This document shows, in pieces, positions 43,601 to 52,672 of a DNA stretch of 56,351 nucleotides. This DNA is from Acidobacteriaceae bacterium (lineage in GTDB: Bacteria > Acidobacteriota > Terriglobia > Terriglobales > Acidobacteriaceae). The notes under the pieces were generated by a model, which was not told where the DNA came from, did no database searches, and saw only the letters and a program-made list of their open reading frames with translations. The position numbers and the translations under genes were made by a program. Numbering within the stretch: position 1 is the stretch's first letter; each line of letters opens with the position of its first letter. The stretch is from the NCBI GenBank assembly GCA_003134815.1, contig PLCO01000002.1, positions 1-56,351 on the forward strand, given 5' to 3'.

Positions 43601-43948
43601 ATGATCTTCGGCTTGGGCCGGCTAATCGAATTTTTCCTGCGCTTAGCTATCAAGTTCGCGCGCAGGATCGGCACCAGTGATTGGCCCGTCTACAAGGCCG
43701 TCGTAATTTCCTCAAAGCTTGACTTCGGATTCACGAATTGCCTTCTCGTTATCATCCACTACAAATATCGCAATGCAGACAGGAGATACGAAGGGATATA
43801 CAAGCAGCCTTTCGTCAACCGTAATTACGCCGAAGCCTACTTATGCCGTCATCCCGGTGGCTCCGAATTTCCAGTCATCGTAAGTCCCCACCATCCCTCT
43901 TGGTCAATTCCGGTAGAAGGAGAGATTGAGTTCATCAGGGTGGAATAG
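43601..43948 (+). CDS. DUF3592-like small protein
   Basis: This 115-residue protein begins MIFGLGRLIEFFLRLAIKFA, so a membrane or peripheral N-terminal helix is likely. It continues with a strand-rich part (KLDFGFTNCLLVIIHYKYRN then DRRYEGIYKQPFVNRNYAEA) and ends with PVIVSPHHPSWSIP. The Y-x-Y...G-x-x...F order and the V-x-x-x-P-x-x-P-x-x-S ending recall DUF3592 domains. The in-frame sequence upstream to 43472 overlaps the acetyltransferase gene and is not protein-like. Function unknown. Confidence 0.65.
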   Translation: MIFGLGRLIEFFLRLAIKFARRIGTSDWPVYKAVVISSKLDFGFTNCLLVIIHYKYRNADRRYEGIYKQPFVNRNYAEAYLCRHPGGSEFPVIVSPHHPSWSIPVEGEIEFIRVE

Positions 43949-44010
43949 CCTTCAGCGGCTTCTGTGAATTCTACTGGTGCCATACCGTCGGCCCAACACC
44001 AGGCACCAAA

Positions 44011-45177
44011 CTACAAGCGCTTCTTCGCCTCCAGCACCCTCCCCAACGCTTCTTCCGCGGTCGTTCCCGTCGCCGACAAATGCCCCATCTTGCGTCCCGC
44101 CCGTGGCGTGTGTTTTTCGTAGAGGTGCAGTCGCACTCCGGGAACCGCAAGCGCCGCGGCGAAATCCGGCTCGCCCTGCAGCCACACATCGCCGAGCAGG
44201 TTCACAATCGCCGCCGGAGAAACGAGTGATGTATCGCCCAGCGGCAGATTGCAAACCGCGCGCACAAGCTGCTCAAACTGGCTGGTCACGCAGCCGCGCT
44301 CGCTTTGGTGATAGCTGTTGTGCGGCCGCGGCGCCAGCTCGTTGATGAGGAGCTCGCCGCTACGCGTGATGAATATCTCCGCGCAAAGCAGTCCCTCGAT
44401 CCCCAGTTTCTCCACAAGCTCAGCCGCCAGCTTCTCGGCGCGCGACTCCAGTGCCGCGGGCACTCCCGCGGGCAGCACGCTCCACGCCAGAATCTGACTT
44501 TCGTGATGATTGCGCGCGGCGGGATAAACGCGAACCTCGCCCGACGGGCTTCGCGCCGCCATCACGCTGATCTCGCACTCCAGATCAAGGGCTTGTTCCG
44601 CCACTGCGTGTTTCGCGCCAATCGCGCTCCACGCTTGGGCAATTGCCTCACTCGTCGCCGGCGAATCGAATCCAATCCGCGCCTGTCCGCGCCCGTCATA
44701 GCCCCCATGACCGATCTTCAAAAACACTTTACCGCCGAGCACAGTAACCGCTTCATGCAGTTCCGCTTCGCTGCGTACAACCCGAAACGGCCCGACAGGA
44801 AATCCATTTTCAGCCAGCCAGGTTTTTTGCAGCGTCTTGTCCTGAATAATGCGAACCGGCTCCACGCCGGGCCGCAATGGCGCAAGACACGCCACTTCGC
44901 GCAACGCGTCCACGCCGATCTGCTCAATCTCCAGCGTCACAGCACCCGCGCCCGTCGCCAGCCGCCGCGCTGCATCCGCGTCGCCCCAACGGCCAACAAT
45001 GGTTTCGTCCGTCACAAAGCTCGCCGGGCACTTCGCCTCGGGATCCATCACTCGCACGCGATAGCCCATCGTCCGCGCGGCCATCGCAGTCATGCGCCCC
45101 AACTGGCCTCCGCCGAGAATGGCCAGCAAACCGCCGGGAAGAATTTTCTCTGCTTTTGGACTGGAAGCGGAGCTCAC
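44011..45177 (-). CDS. purK: N5-carboxyaminoimidazole ribonucleotide synthase
   Basis: This ATP-grasp enzyme makes N5-CAIR from AIR, ATP and bicarbonate in purine synthesis. The start is GTG 45177, giving the overlap GTGA with the stop of purE; 388 residues. N-terminal [11 protein letters not shown], the substrate region [23 protein letters not shown]-grasp strands [16 protein letters not shown] and the C-terminal [20 protein letters not shown] with [10 protein letters not shown] are all standard. It works directly with the upstream purE product. Confidence 0.96.
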   Translation of the reverse strand: MSSASSPKAEKILPGGLLAILGGGQLGRMTAMAARTMGYRVRVMDPEAKCPASFVTDETIVGRWGDADAARRLATGAGAVTLEIEQIGVDALREVACLAPLRPGVEPVRIIQDKTLQKTWLAENGFPVGPFRVVRSEAELHEAVTVLGGKVFLKIGHGGYDGRGQARIGFDSPATSEAIAQAWSAIGAKHAVAEQALDLECEISVMAARSPSGEVRVYPAARNHHESQILAWSVLPAGVPAALESRAEKLAAELVEKLGIEGLLCAEIFITRSGELLINELAPRPHNSYHQSERGCVTSQFEQLVRAVCNLPLGDTSLVSPAAIVNLLGDVWLQGEPDFAAALAVPGVRLHLYEKHTPRAGRKMGHLSATGTTAEEALGRVLEAKKRL

Positions 45178-45689
45178 CCGGACTGCTCCTCGCCCAGCTT
45201 CTGGTCGAGTACTTCCTGGGTGCGCGCAGCGCGCCACGCGGCTAGGCGTTCATATAGAGCTGCATCGTTCGCGGCCAGAATCTCCGCTGCGAGCAGCGCA
45301 GCGTTGGCCGCGCCTGCCTTGCCGATGGCCAGTGTCCCGACGGGCACTCCCTTCGGCATCTGCACAATAGAGAGCAGCGCATCAAGGCCATTGAGCTCCG
45401 TAGCCGCAACGGGCACTCCGAGCACGGGAACGAGCGTTTTCGCCGCCAGCATGCCCGGCAGATGCGCGGCGCCGCCGGCACCGGCGATAATCACGCGCAG
45501 CCCGCGCTCGCGAGCCGTCTCTGCGTATTTGAAAAGCCAGTCCGGCGTGCGGTGTGCGCTTACGATGCGCGCCTCATGAGGAATCTTGAGCGTGCGCAGA
45601 ATCTCCACGGCTGCCGAGAGCACTTCGTAGTCGCTCTTGCTGCCCATCACAACGCCCACTAGCGCCTGCTCGGTCGTCTGTTCGCTCAT
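45174..45689 (-). CDS. purE: N5-carboxyaminoimidazole ribonucleotide mutase
   Basis: This 171-residue class I PurE converts N5-CAIR to CAIR, the step after PurK. Motifs are [27 protein letters not shown] with the catalytic His, and [20 protein letters not shown]. It is the first gene of the leftward purE-purK pair and overlaps purK by four bases. The C-terminal tail ([19 protein letters not shown]) is ordinary. This pair marks the normal chromosome next to the phage-derived cassette. Confidence 0.97.
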   Translation of the reverse strand: MSEQTTEQALVGVVMGSKSDYEVLSAAVEILRTLKIPHEARIVSAHRTPDWLFKYAETARERGLRVIIAGAGGAAHLPGMLAAKTLVPVLGVPVAATELNGLDALLSIVQMPKGVPVGTLAIGKAGAANAALLAAEILAANDAALYERLAAWRAARTQEVLDQKLGEEQSG

Positions 45690-45725
45690 GGGGCCATTAT
45701 ACGAAGGTCATCGGCAACATCCGCC

Positions 45726-45953
45726 CTAATGCCGTCGCCAAGCCTCAACGGCCACTTCAATTACGGCGAACAAGACGCTTACGGCAGCCAGGAATCCCTT
45801 GGCGCGTTGCCAGTTCTGTTCGTGGCGCTCCATGCGCCGCTCCAGCTCCGCCAGCCGGCCGCCGTTGCCGTCGCCCATCAATCCGGTCATCTGCGACTTC
45901 AGCACGCATAGATCGCTCAGCACCTGGGCCTCGAATTCATTCATCATGCGCAT
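45726..45953 (-). CDS. Holin-like small membrane protein of the phage cassette
   Basis: This 75-residue protein starts at ATG 45953 (GGAG 8 bases ahead). A charged coiled-coil part (NGGRLAELERRMERHEQNWQ) precedes one C-terminal membrane helix (GFLAAVSVLFAVIEVAVEAW). This order resembles XhlA-type holin-associated proteins of phages. It is the last gene in reading order of the phage cassette, a place where lysis genes are often found, but no endolysin accompanies it. Function is inferred. Confidence 0.6.
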   Translation of the reverse strand: MRMMNEFEAQVLSDLCVLKSQMTGLMGDGNGGRLAELERRMERHEQNWQRAKGFLAAVSVLFAVIEVAVEAWRRH

Positions 45954-45999
45954 CCACCCGACTCCGTAGAGGACCTGATTTTTCGCCCTCGCTCGCTCA

Positions 46000-48312
46000 T
46001 CAGCTCACCGGCAAATTGATAAACAGCGCCGTTGAGAACTCTGAATAGTTTGGCGGTGTTGACCCGTCGTACATCCGAATGTAAAACCGGTCGCTCGCCG
46101 AAACGCGCGAAAATGTGAGATTCGGCTGCGAGCCGCGCAATACGAGTGTCGGATCCTCGCCCGCCATAAAAGCAAAATCGCGCAGCCGGATCTCGAACCC
46201 GCCCCCGCTCGGCGCAGTTGCTCCCGTATTCACCGTCACCGTGCTCCCGCTCATCGCGGTCACCGAAAGGTTGACAAGATTGCCCAATACGGTCGGGGCT
46301 ATCAAAGCTGGCAACCATGTGTTCGCCGGTACCGTTGCACTGGTCTTGATAGCTAAGTCATCGGCCCAGTCATTGGCAAAGGTAATCTCGTACGCCACTA
46401 AGTCGGGATAACTAGAGCTATAAGTCACTTTGACGGTGCGAATCACCACCTGCGCATCCAGATCCGTCGAAGGAGCGTTGAGCAGTAGCGCGTCACCCGG
46501 CCACACATCTGTAGCAAAGCTCGTCCGGTTCCCTTTGTATGTTCCGCTCCAAAGCGCGCTTACGCTTGCTGCAGCCTGCTCCATCACCAGGGCCGCATTG
46601 CGGCAATCCGCGGAACTGCGCGCCGGGGGCTGAGTTACGGAGCCGATCCATGCGGCCACCGTTGGGGAGCCGGCCTGCGCCAGAGCCTGTTGGCTCGCGG
46701 TATTGACTGCGCGCCCCACGGCTCGCCCGGTCGTCCTGTAACTTACTGCAATCTGCTCGCCTGCAACCGGCGCATATCCGATATAAAACACGAGCTTGCC
46801 GGTGCGCTCAAGATGGCACTCCGCGGCTTCAGCGGTCGTGCCGACCCTTCGTGTGTACGATCCGCCGGACGGCGGCGTGCTCACCACCCATCCCGATCCT
46901 AAATTCGTCAGGCTCACGGCGCGAACAGATCCAATCAAATTGAGACTGCTGGCCGGCACCACAAAGCAAGTACCGGGCAGGTTGGCGACTGAACCATCGT
47001 AAAGTGTCACTGGCGTTGCGCCCACGCCGTTCACAAACTCCTGGACCTCCATTTGGATTTTGCCCGGAGCGATGGCCCAGTCACCGCCCGCGGCAATAAG
47101 ACCCTGATCTCCAAATGAGTAATAGGTTGCCTGCGCGCGGTTACATTCCGGGCAATGTACACGGACGCGCAGCGTGTATTGGTTTGCGGGATTCAACGCA
47201 AACGTCGCTCCTGCGGGCGCGCCCTCCACCATTGGTTGCAATGTCACTGCTCCGGTGCCTTGCTGCGCCGTCGCCTGAAAGCCTGCCGTGCAATTCGGCG
47301 CTGTTTCAAGGCTGGTAAAGAATCCCGCCAGAATGCCCGTGCTGCCCGGTGAGAGCTTCACGCCCACAGCTTCAAGCATCAGTGTTCCACCCATTTCGAT
47401 CGGATCAATCCATGTCAGCAGAGTTTGCCCGTCGATCCCGCTGCCGCCGTTCATCGCCAGGCCGCTTGGACCGATCGTCAGGTAGCCCGTGCTGCCGGAA
47501 ACTCCCCATACGGTCTCATTGATTTGCGGCTCGTTGAAGAGCTCGCTGATCACAATCGATTTTGAAGTCGCGGGAAAGTATGGATCGAATGCGAGATTGA
47601 ACTGCGTCGTCACTCCATCGCCGAGAAAATACTCGGTCACATAGGCTACCGGCTCATTCTCGCCGCAAGCGGTCACATCGTTGGCCAGCGCGCGTTTCAC
47701 GCTCGCCGTGAGAGTCAGGTTACTCAGGTTCAGGCTGCCATCGGTTTCGTTGAGCGGATGCACGATGGACTCGACTGCCGACAGCGCGATCGCGCCGCTC
47801 AGTGCGCGATATGCCGCGCGAGCCATGCCGGCGGCCTGTCCCGCGCTCTTGCTCCAGTTTGCCCCTGGATCCGGCGCAAAACTTCCTACAATCCGGTTCA
47901 GAGGAGCGATCGGCGCGGACAATGAAGTAGCGCCGGTATGCGCGACAAGTGCGGTCAGCAGTTTGCCTGCGTCGTTTCCGGCCGTTCCCGCGCTGCGTGG
48001 CATCAGCACCTGATCCAGCAGAATCTCATCGCTTACAGCCTGAATCGCGAGCCTGTAGCGTGGCCCTTCAAGCCCCACGCCCGCATACTCGGGCAGCGGA
48101 GTTACAGCGATATAACCAGTAAAATAAGTTGTCCCGCCATCGCCCGTTATCGCGAGAGACTGAAAGCGCGTGGGCGCCGGTAAAGCGCCGCCGGTAGGCA
48201 CGCTCAACCATAGCTCGCAGACAGAGACCTCATTCAACTTGCGCTCGATCGTCACTGGGCGCACGGCGTCAAGTGCCGCCGTATAATCCTGCCCTTGAAT
48301 TGTTATCTTCAT
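46000..48312 (-). CDS. Phage tail hub / receptor-binding protein
   Basis: This 770-residue protein begins like a baseplate-hub protein (MKITIQGQDYTAALDAVRPV, followed by ERKLNEVSVCELWLSV). A long strand-rich middle holds lectin-like segments and a C-x-x-C pair (RVHCPECNRAQ). A second hub-like part (DVWPGDALLLNAPSTDLDAQ) leads to a C-terminal fibronectin-type-III-like domain (LVNLSVTAMSGSTVTVNTGA to SEFSTALFINLPV). It probably forms the tail tip and host contact. No tape-measure gene separates it from the tail-tube-like gene, which is unusual for a long-tailed phage. Confidence 0.75.
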   Translation of the reverse strand: MKITIQGQDYTAALDAVRPVTIERKLNEVSVCELWLSVPTGGALPAPTRFQSLAITGDGGTTYFTGYIAVTPLPEYAGVGLEGPRYRLAIQAVSDEILLDQVLMPRSAGTAGNDAGKLLTALVAHTGATSLSAPIAPLNRIVGSFAPDPGANWSKSAGQAAGMARAAYRALSGAIALSAVESIVHPLNETDGSLNLSNLTLTASVKRALANDVTACGENEPVAYVTEYFLGDGVTTQFNLAFDPYFPATSKSIVISELFNEPQINETVWGVSGSTGYLTIGPSGLAMNGGSGIDGQTLLTWIDPIEMGGTLMLEAVGVKLSPGSTGILAGFFTSLETAPNCTAGFQATAQQGTGAVTLQPMVEGAPAGATFALNPANQYTLRVRVHCPECNRAQATYYSFGDQGLIAAGGDWAIAPGKIQMEVQEFVNGVGATPVTLYDGSVANLPGTCFVVPASSLNLIGSVRAVSLTNLGSGWVVSTPPSGGSYTRRVGTTAEAAECHLERTGKLVFYIGYAPVAGEQIAVSYRTTGRAVGRAVNTASQQALAQAGSPTVAAWIGSVTQPPARSSADCRNAALVMEQAAASVSALWSGTYKGNRTSFATDVWPGDALLLNAPSTDLDAQVVIRTVKVTYSSSYPDLVAYEITFANDWADDLAIKTSATVPANTWLPALIAPTVLGNLVNLSVTAMSGSTVTVNTGATAPSGGGFEIRLRDFAFMAGEDPTLVLRGSQPNLTFSRVSASDRFYIRMYDGSTPPNYSEFSTALFINLPVS

Positions 48313-48353
48313 CGCAACTCTCTATCTCGTAACTTGACTATTCTTTTCGCGCG

Positions 48354-49328
48354 TTACACTAGCGCGTTGGCCGCGGGAATGAAGCTCCGGTAACATACCA
48401 CCCGTTCGCCATCCAATGGGTCTGTAACCGGCAGCGCCAAAAACTGTCCCTTGAGCATTACCCGCGAATTTCCACCCTGATTCTTTGCGATCAGCGGCGA
48501 AACAGCTTCTGCTGCTCCGCTCATCGACTGCAATCTCGGATAATGAAAGAAGATTCTTTCTCCCTGGCTGCCCTCCATAACAAAAAGCGCCGACCACTCC
48601 TGATAGAAGCTTCCGCCTTCTCGATCCACAAATCCGATAACCGCCTGCGCCTTGGCGCCCGTTGCCGGCGCGCCGCCCGGCAATGTCTCGGCAAGGGTCA
48701 ATCCGGTTGCGGTCACCTGCGAAACCAGCGCGACATTGAACGTTACGCGGCGAATGTAATCCACGTCCGCGAGCGCCTGCCTCACGTATGCGCCCGCAAC
48801 GGGTGCGCCAACATAGCCGGTCTGCCCGGTGTAATCCACATCCACGGCAACAATCGCGCCTGGCGCAAAATTAGCCGCGTCCGTGGTTGACAGCAGGATC
48901 GATGTGCTTGTGGAACCGCTCTGCGGTATAACTGCGACCACTGCCTGCGCTCCATCGGCAGCAGGAGCCGCCCCACTTGCCGGGGTAAGAATGTTCATAT
49001 GTTGCGAGCCGGTAGCCAGTGCCATCGTCAACTTAGTCCAACTTAGGAACTGAAGGCTCACCTGCGCCTCAAGAGTCTCGCGCACCTGCTCAAGCGGCGC
49101 TGCTGGAATGCCTGTCATGAGCGCCGCCGACTTACTCGCTGTCTTACGCGCAAAATCCTGCACCCATCCCAGGCCAATCCACGGAGCTGGCGGAGAATCG
49201 AGACTGAATCGGCCCTGTTCCGATGGATCGAAGAAAACGGGCGTCTGCGCGGCGCGATTCACAGGCGCAAAAAAAGCCCGCACCCTTCGCGCCACTGGCG
49301 CCGGAGCGGAAAACCAAGTTGCGGTCAT
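48354..49328 (-). CDS. Probable phage tail tube protein
   Basis: This 324-residue protein starts at ATG 49328, directly adjoining the previous stop (TAAATG). It is strand-rich with a central segment LLSTTDAANFAPGAIVAVDV followed by RRVTFNVALVSQVTATGLTL, and a C-terminal part ending VLKGQFLALPVTDPL-like (MLKGQFLALPVTDPLDGERV). Position between the neck proteins and the tail hub fits a tail tube or major tail protein. I do not recognise a specific family, so the assignment rests on order and fold character. Confidence 0.6.
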   Translation of the reverse strand: MTATWFSAPAPVARRVRAFFAPVNRAAQTPVFFDPSEQGRFSLDSPPAPWIGLGWVQDFARKTASKSAALMTGIPAAPLEQVRETLEAQVSLQFLSWTKLTMALATGSQHMNILTPASGAAPAADGAQAVVAVIPQSGSTSTSILLSTTDAANFAPGAIVAVDVDYTGQTGYVGAPVAGAYVRQALADVDYIRRVTFNVALVSQVTATGLTLAETLPGGAPATGAKAQAVIGFVDREGGSFYQEWSALFVMEGSQGERIFFHYPRLQSMSGAAEAVSPLIAKNQGGNSRVMLKGQFLALPVTDPLDGERVVCYRSFIPAANALV

Positions 49329-49814
49329 TTACTCCCCCTGCTCCTGATAGCTGTAAATCAAAATTGTCGCGCTCCGGCTTACCAGGTCGCGCTGTGCCAC
49401 GATAGGCGAGAACACAGGCTCGTCCCAAAAGACCTGCGTCAACATGCCAGCCGGCGGTGTAGCCGCATAATTCAGCTTCGCCGTGTAGAAAGGCTGAATC
49501 ATGGCCATCAGCTCCTCGTCCATCGCGCTCAAAGCGCGGCCGCGGTCCAGCCCGCCAAAGCTCTGCGTACCGCACGTCTGGTAGACCACTTCGCATTGCT
49601 GGCCTGTCATCGTCGACGCCAGGTCCATGTCAACAGCCAGACCCAGCCAGCGCAGCACAAACACATCGTTGGGAAGCTGGCTGAACGGCGCTTCTGCTTC
49701 CTCCACCAGAATTCCCGGCCGTACCGTGCCGCGCACCAGGATCGTCCGCTCTGGATTGATCGCTATGAGCCGCGTGCGCAGCGCCATATAAAACGAATCT
49801 TTCGCATTCTGCAT
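49329..49814 (-). CDS. Phage tail-completion / minor tail-like protein
   Basis: This 161-residue protein (MQNAKDSFYMALRTRLIAIN) has the layout of tail terminator or tail-completion proteins. An N-terminal helix leads to strands with PERTILVRGTVRPGILVEEA, a helical section (RGRALSAMDEELMAMIQ), and a final strand-rich end (SRSATILIYSYQEQGE). It abuts the tail-tube-like gene. Assignment is by context. Confidence 0.6.
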   Translation of the reverse strand: MQNAKDSFYMALRTRLIAINPERTILVRGTVRPGILVEEAEAPFSQLPNDVFVLRWLGLAVDMDLASTMTGQQCEVVYQTCGTQSFGGLDRGRALSAMDEELMAMIQPFYTAKLNYAATPPAGMLTQVFWDEPVFSPIVAQRDLVSRSATILIYSYQEQGE

Positions 49815-49831
49815 GCATGCTCCTCGCGCGG

Positions 49832-50266
49832 TTACACCGCCTGTTGCCGCGCCTCGCGCAAAAGCAGCCGGTAAAGATACACCTGTCCGAACGCCTCATT
49901 GGAAGCGATCGACTCAATCAGATAGTCCTGACCGGCCACGGTAACTGCCAATGTCATGGCGAACAGAGATTGTGCTGACGGCAAATCGAGCGTGCCGATC
50001 TGCTGCTCCACGCTGGTCGCTGACACCAGCAGCTCCCACTTCGACTCGCCGCCTTCCCGCCACGTCGGCCGCAGCTTGCGCATCAGCACCGGGCTTACCG
50101 GAACTTCGGCGAAAGTGGTCGCCACCAGGCCCACCTCCGACATGCTCGTATCGGTGTTCGTGCCTGTCACGCGCAGAAGAGCCGTCGTGCCTGATGTGCT
50201 GCGCAGCAGCGCGTCGGCCAGCATCTGCGGCGCGCCCCTCGGGTTACGCGGCGCCGTATCGCTCAT
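49832..50266 (-). CDS. Phage neck (head-closure-like) protein
   Basis: This 144-residue, mostly beta-rich protein (LLRSTSGTTALLRVTGTNTD, then LAVTVAGQDYLIESIASNEA with FGQVYLYRLLLRE) has the size and order of a head-closure or head-tail joining protein. It begins three bases after the connector gene ends and stands between connector and tail-completion genes. No motif is decisive. Confidence 0.6.
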   Translation of the reverse strand: MSDTAPRNPRGAPQMLADALLRSTSGTTALLRVTGTNTDTSMSEVGLVATTFAEVPVSPVLMRKLRPTWREGGESKWELLVSATSVEQQIGTLDLPSAQSLFAMTLAVTVAGQDYLIESIASNEAFGQVYLYRLLLREARQQAV

Positions 50267-50269
50267 CGC

Positions 50270-50893
50270 TCACCCCAGCCTGTTCGCAACGTACGGATTC
50301 AGCCATGCCTGCACCGTCTCGTCAATCAGCGAACTTGAAAAGTAATCCACCCACATGGTGTCCATCTTGGTGCGTTTCGCGTTCAACGCGGGCGTCGCCT
50401 GCGCATTGCGCACAATCTGCGCGCACGCTGATTTCACGTCGTCGCCTATCGTCGCCAGTCCCGCCGTGTACGTCGCCTGCACTTCGTTGAAGGGCAGCCC
50501 GAGAACATTCCATGGCAGCATCAACTCCCCGGTGTTGGAGTCGAAGTCTACGAGCGTGGGATCAATGGCCGTCCATTGCCCGGGCAGCGCAAACGCCCAT
50601 GCGATCTCGATCAGCGGCTCCTGCGGAATCTCCCCGCGTCTCGGCCTCGCGTACCGTCCCTCCAAACCCACCATCGGCGTCGTCGCCGGCGCAAGCGGCG
50701 ACAGGGGCAGATAGCTCAGTAGCACCGTCTGGGCTCCCGCAGTCACGCGCAGCCGCTCCTTGTACTGAATCACATTCAGATCGGGCCGCCGGCAGTAACT
50801 GTTGATCAGCGCCGTCGCAGCCGTGATCCAGTCCCCCGTTGTCCCCGCCGGTAATCCATAGTTCGTATAATCCGCTGGCTCCAGATATGCCAT
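50270..50893 (-). CDS. Phage head-tail connector protein
   Basis: The start is at ATG 50893 (MAYLEPADYTNYGLPAGTTG); further in-frame codons upstream lie in repeat-like sequence. The 207-residue product is largely helical with TGDWITAATALINSYCRRPD near the start and VKSACAQIVRNAQATPALNA toward the end. This is the pattern of gp6-like connector proteins that bind below the portal. It is the gene after the major capsid gene, the canonical place. Confidence 0.65.
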   Translation of the reverse strand: MAYLEPADYTNYGLPAGTTGDWITAATALINSYCRRPDLNVIQYKERLRVTAGAQTVLLSYLPLSPLAPATTPMVGLEGRYARPRRGEIPQEPLIEIAWAFALPGQWTAIDPTLVDFDSNTGELMLPWNVLGLPFNEVQATYTAGLATIGDDVKSACAQIVRNAQATPALNAKRTKMDTMWVDYFSSSLIDETVQAWLNPYVANRLG

Positions 50894-50912
50894 CGCGCAT
50901 CCTTCCGAGTTC

Positions 50913-51012
50913 AGTTCGCAGTTCTGAGTTCTAAGTTCGCAGCCCCCAGCTCGTCTCTCATTGCCGTCGGTATCTCCGGCGGCCATGAAGTGCAAACTGT
51001 GAACTGCGAACT
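50913..51012. repeat. Mutually complementary repeat blocks between capsid and connector genes
   Basis: The gap holds a left block of AGTTC-type units (about 50907-50942) and a right block of GAACT-type units (about 50990-51020). AGTTCGCAGTTC at 50913-50924 is the exact complement of GAACTGCGAACT at 51001-51012, so the transcript could fold into a large stem across the gap. It may act as an insulating or RNA-processing structure. This is inference. Confidence 0.6.
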
Positions 51013-51026
51013 ATGAACTGTTATCC

Positions 51027-51998
51027 TTACCGATCGACCAGCACCTGGTAGTGAGCGAAGTTAGCGCCCTTGACCACCGGAGCGCCGAACTTGACTGCCA
51101 CGTACTGGTAAGTCAGCGAATTCGGCAGGCCGAGCTGGAACACACGCGGCGCGGGATCGCCCAGCCAGTGATACTCGATCAGATCCTCGGTCACGATGTA
51201 CGCCGGAAGTACGGCAGTGCCGCTTCCCGGCGTGCCCGTGTAACTCAGGCTCCAATCCGGAATCAATGGCAGGTCGCCGGCCTGCGTCGAAAGCATCTTC
51301 ACGCGGAAGCCGCCGGTGATCTGGTCTGTGTTCAGCACCACGTTGTACTCCGTCTTCATCTCCTGGTCGATCAGGTCCAGCAGCACCGGATTGGCATAGA
51401 TCGCCGTGGGCCGCACCTGATAGCCGTTGTTGGCCACCATCTGCGCCACCGTGGTCTTCATCGTGTCCACGATCTTCATTGCAGTGCTCACCGTCACCGA
51501 GTTGCCGCCGGCCGCGATCTGCGCCGCGCAGCCCATGTACTGCGTCGTCGTCGGCGCGCTCAGGCTGGTGTCGTTGCCGTTCCATAGCGCCACGTCGTGC
51601 GCCACCATCACGCCGCTCACCGTATCCACCAGGTCCTTGGCCTGCAGATAAGCGAATTGCTTCTGCTGGTCGCCCAGTTCGATGTCAAAGAGGTTGTAGT
51701 TGATCTGCGCCACAACCGCCTTCAGCGGCACGCTCAGCTCGACGCGCGTCGGGCTCACTACCGTGGGACTGATGCTGCGCGGATTCACGAACCCTGCAGT
51801 CCCCGGGCTTGGAATCGCCGTCTCCTCAAAGAAGCGCGACGGATGCCCGGTCGCCGGAACCTGCCTGATGCGCTGTCCAAATGGGCTTGATCGCCGGCAA
51901 ATGTCGAAAATCTCCGTCTGGTAAAGCGGAACTTCGATAGCGCCCGGCCCGATAAAGTCCGCTGCCGCATGAATGTCTGCAAAGGTTGCGTTCATCAT
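51027..51998 (-). CDS. Phage major capsid protein
   Basis: This 323-residue protein has the pattern of HK97-fold major capsid proteins. The N-terminal arm is short (MMNATFADIHAAADFIGPGA). The spine and axial regions follow (RIRQVPATGHPSRFFEETAI, LVDTVSGVMVAHDVALWNGN, VDTMKTTVAQMVANNGYQVR). The C-terminal domain has AIYANPVLLDLIDQEMKTEY and LGLPNSLTYQYVAVKFGAPV. Position after portal, protease and a coiled-coil protein supports it. There is no long delta domain, so scaffolding would come from the coiled-coil gene at 52208-52618. Confidence 0.8.
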   Translation of the reverse strand: MMNATFADIHAAADFIGPGAIEVPLYQTEIFDICRRSSPFGQRIRQVPATGHPSRFFEETAIPSPGTAGFVNPRSISPTVVSPTRVELSVPLKAVVAQINYNLFDIELGDQQKQFAYLQAKDLVDTVSGVMVAHDVALWNGNDTSLSAPTTTQYMGCAAQIAAGGNSVTVSTAMKIVDTMKTTVAQMVANNGYQVRPTAIYANPVLLDLIDQEMKTEYNVVLNTDQITGGFRVKMLSTQAGDLPLIPDWSLSYTGTPGSGTAVLPAYIVTEDLIEYHWLGDPAPRVFQLGLPNSLTYQYVAVKFGAPVVKGANFAHYQVLVDR

Positions 51999-52028
51999 TT
52001 CTCTCCACCCCCTCCATGGGGCCGTGTT

Positions 52029-52204
52029 CAGCTGCTAGCAGCTAGCTTCTAGCTCCTAGCTTTTTTCCGCCGGAGTCCGGCTTGGTTACATGATTCGGCA
52101 GGTAAGTTCTGATAACTTCTCATCAGAGCAGCTTTCCGGCCGCAATTATCCCCAATCGTCAATCGCCTTTTAGCTAGAAGCCAGGAGCTAGTAGCTATAA
52201 GCTG
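52029..52204. repeat. Mutually complementary CTAGCT-type repeat blocks upstream of the capsid gene
   Basis: A left block (about 52029-52066) is made of CTAGCT-like units and ends in six T. A right block (about 52168-52204) contains AGCTAG-like units. GCTTCTAGCT at 52045-52054 pairs exactly with AGCTAGAAGC at 52172-52181, and TAGCTCCT pairs with AGGAGCTA. The two blocks bracket the gap between the coiled-coil gene and the capsid gene, a repeat of the arrangement downstream of the capsid gene. Confidence 0.6.
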
Positions 52205-52207
52205 CCT

Positions 52208-52618
52208 TTATGCGACTGCCCCAGCCCGCAGCAGTTGCGTTTTGACTGCAATGCGCTGCTCCAGGCTCAGTCCCGACAACGCTGCGTCCAGCGAGCGCAC
52301 ATCCACCGGGCCATCGCCGATGCCGTGCTTGGCCAGCATCTCGCTGGTCGCCGCAGGTAAGGTGCGGCGCAACGGGCTCAGCGCGTTCTGCGTCGACGCC
52401 GCCTTCACCTCGCCCAGCTCGCACTCCACCGCGGCCAGCTTCTCCGCCAGCTCGGCTTCGCGCCGGCTCTGCTCCACCGTCGCCGAAATCCTCTCCACCT
52501 CGCCCGAAAGCTCGCCCTGCCGTTCTTCCAGCCAGTTGAGCGTCTTTTCCAGCGCCGCGGTCGCGGCTTCCAGCCGCTCTACGATGTGCTTCTCTGCTTG
52601 TCGCGTATCTTGTTCCAT
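52208..52618 (-). CDS. Coiled-coil, scaffold-like phage protein
   Basis: The start is taken at ATG 52618 (MEQDTRQAEKHIVERLEAAT), 136 residues. The first two thirds are a charged heptad-like coiled coil (LEKTLNWLEERQGELSGEVE, EQSRREAELAEKLAAVECEL). A compact C-terminal end follows (TSEMLAKHGIGDGPVDVRSL). Scaffolding proteins of phages have this build and this place before the capsid gene. No sequence family is recognised. An intrinsic terminator lies just upstream, so this gene may have its own promoter. Confidence 0.55.
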   Translation of the reverse strand: MEQDTRQAEKHIVERLEAATAALEKTLNWLEERQGELSGEVERISATVEQSRREAELAEKLAAVECELGEVKAASTQNALSPLRRTLPAATSEMLAKHGIGDGPVDVRSLDAALSGLSLEQRIAVKTQLLRAGAVA

Positions 52619-52672
52619 GTGCTCCCTTTCCTGTCTCCGCAATTTATTTGCTGCGTCCGTTCACTTACAAAC

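Noticed and set aside
44305..45579. Rightward open frame of about 420 codons opposite purK/purE
   Set aside because: It spans two opposite genes with perfect family motifs; composition is typical of antisense reading in high-GC DNA.
45690..45725. tRNA-adjacent phage attachment site
   Set aside because: No tRNA-like fold or direct repeat pair was found at either end of the phage-derived cassette.
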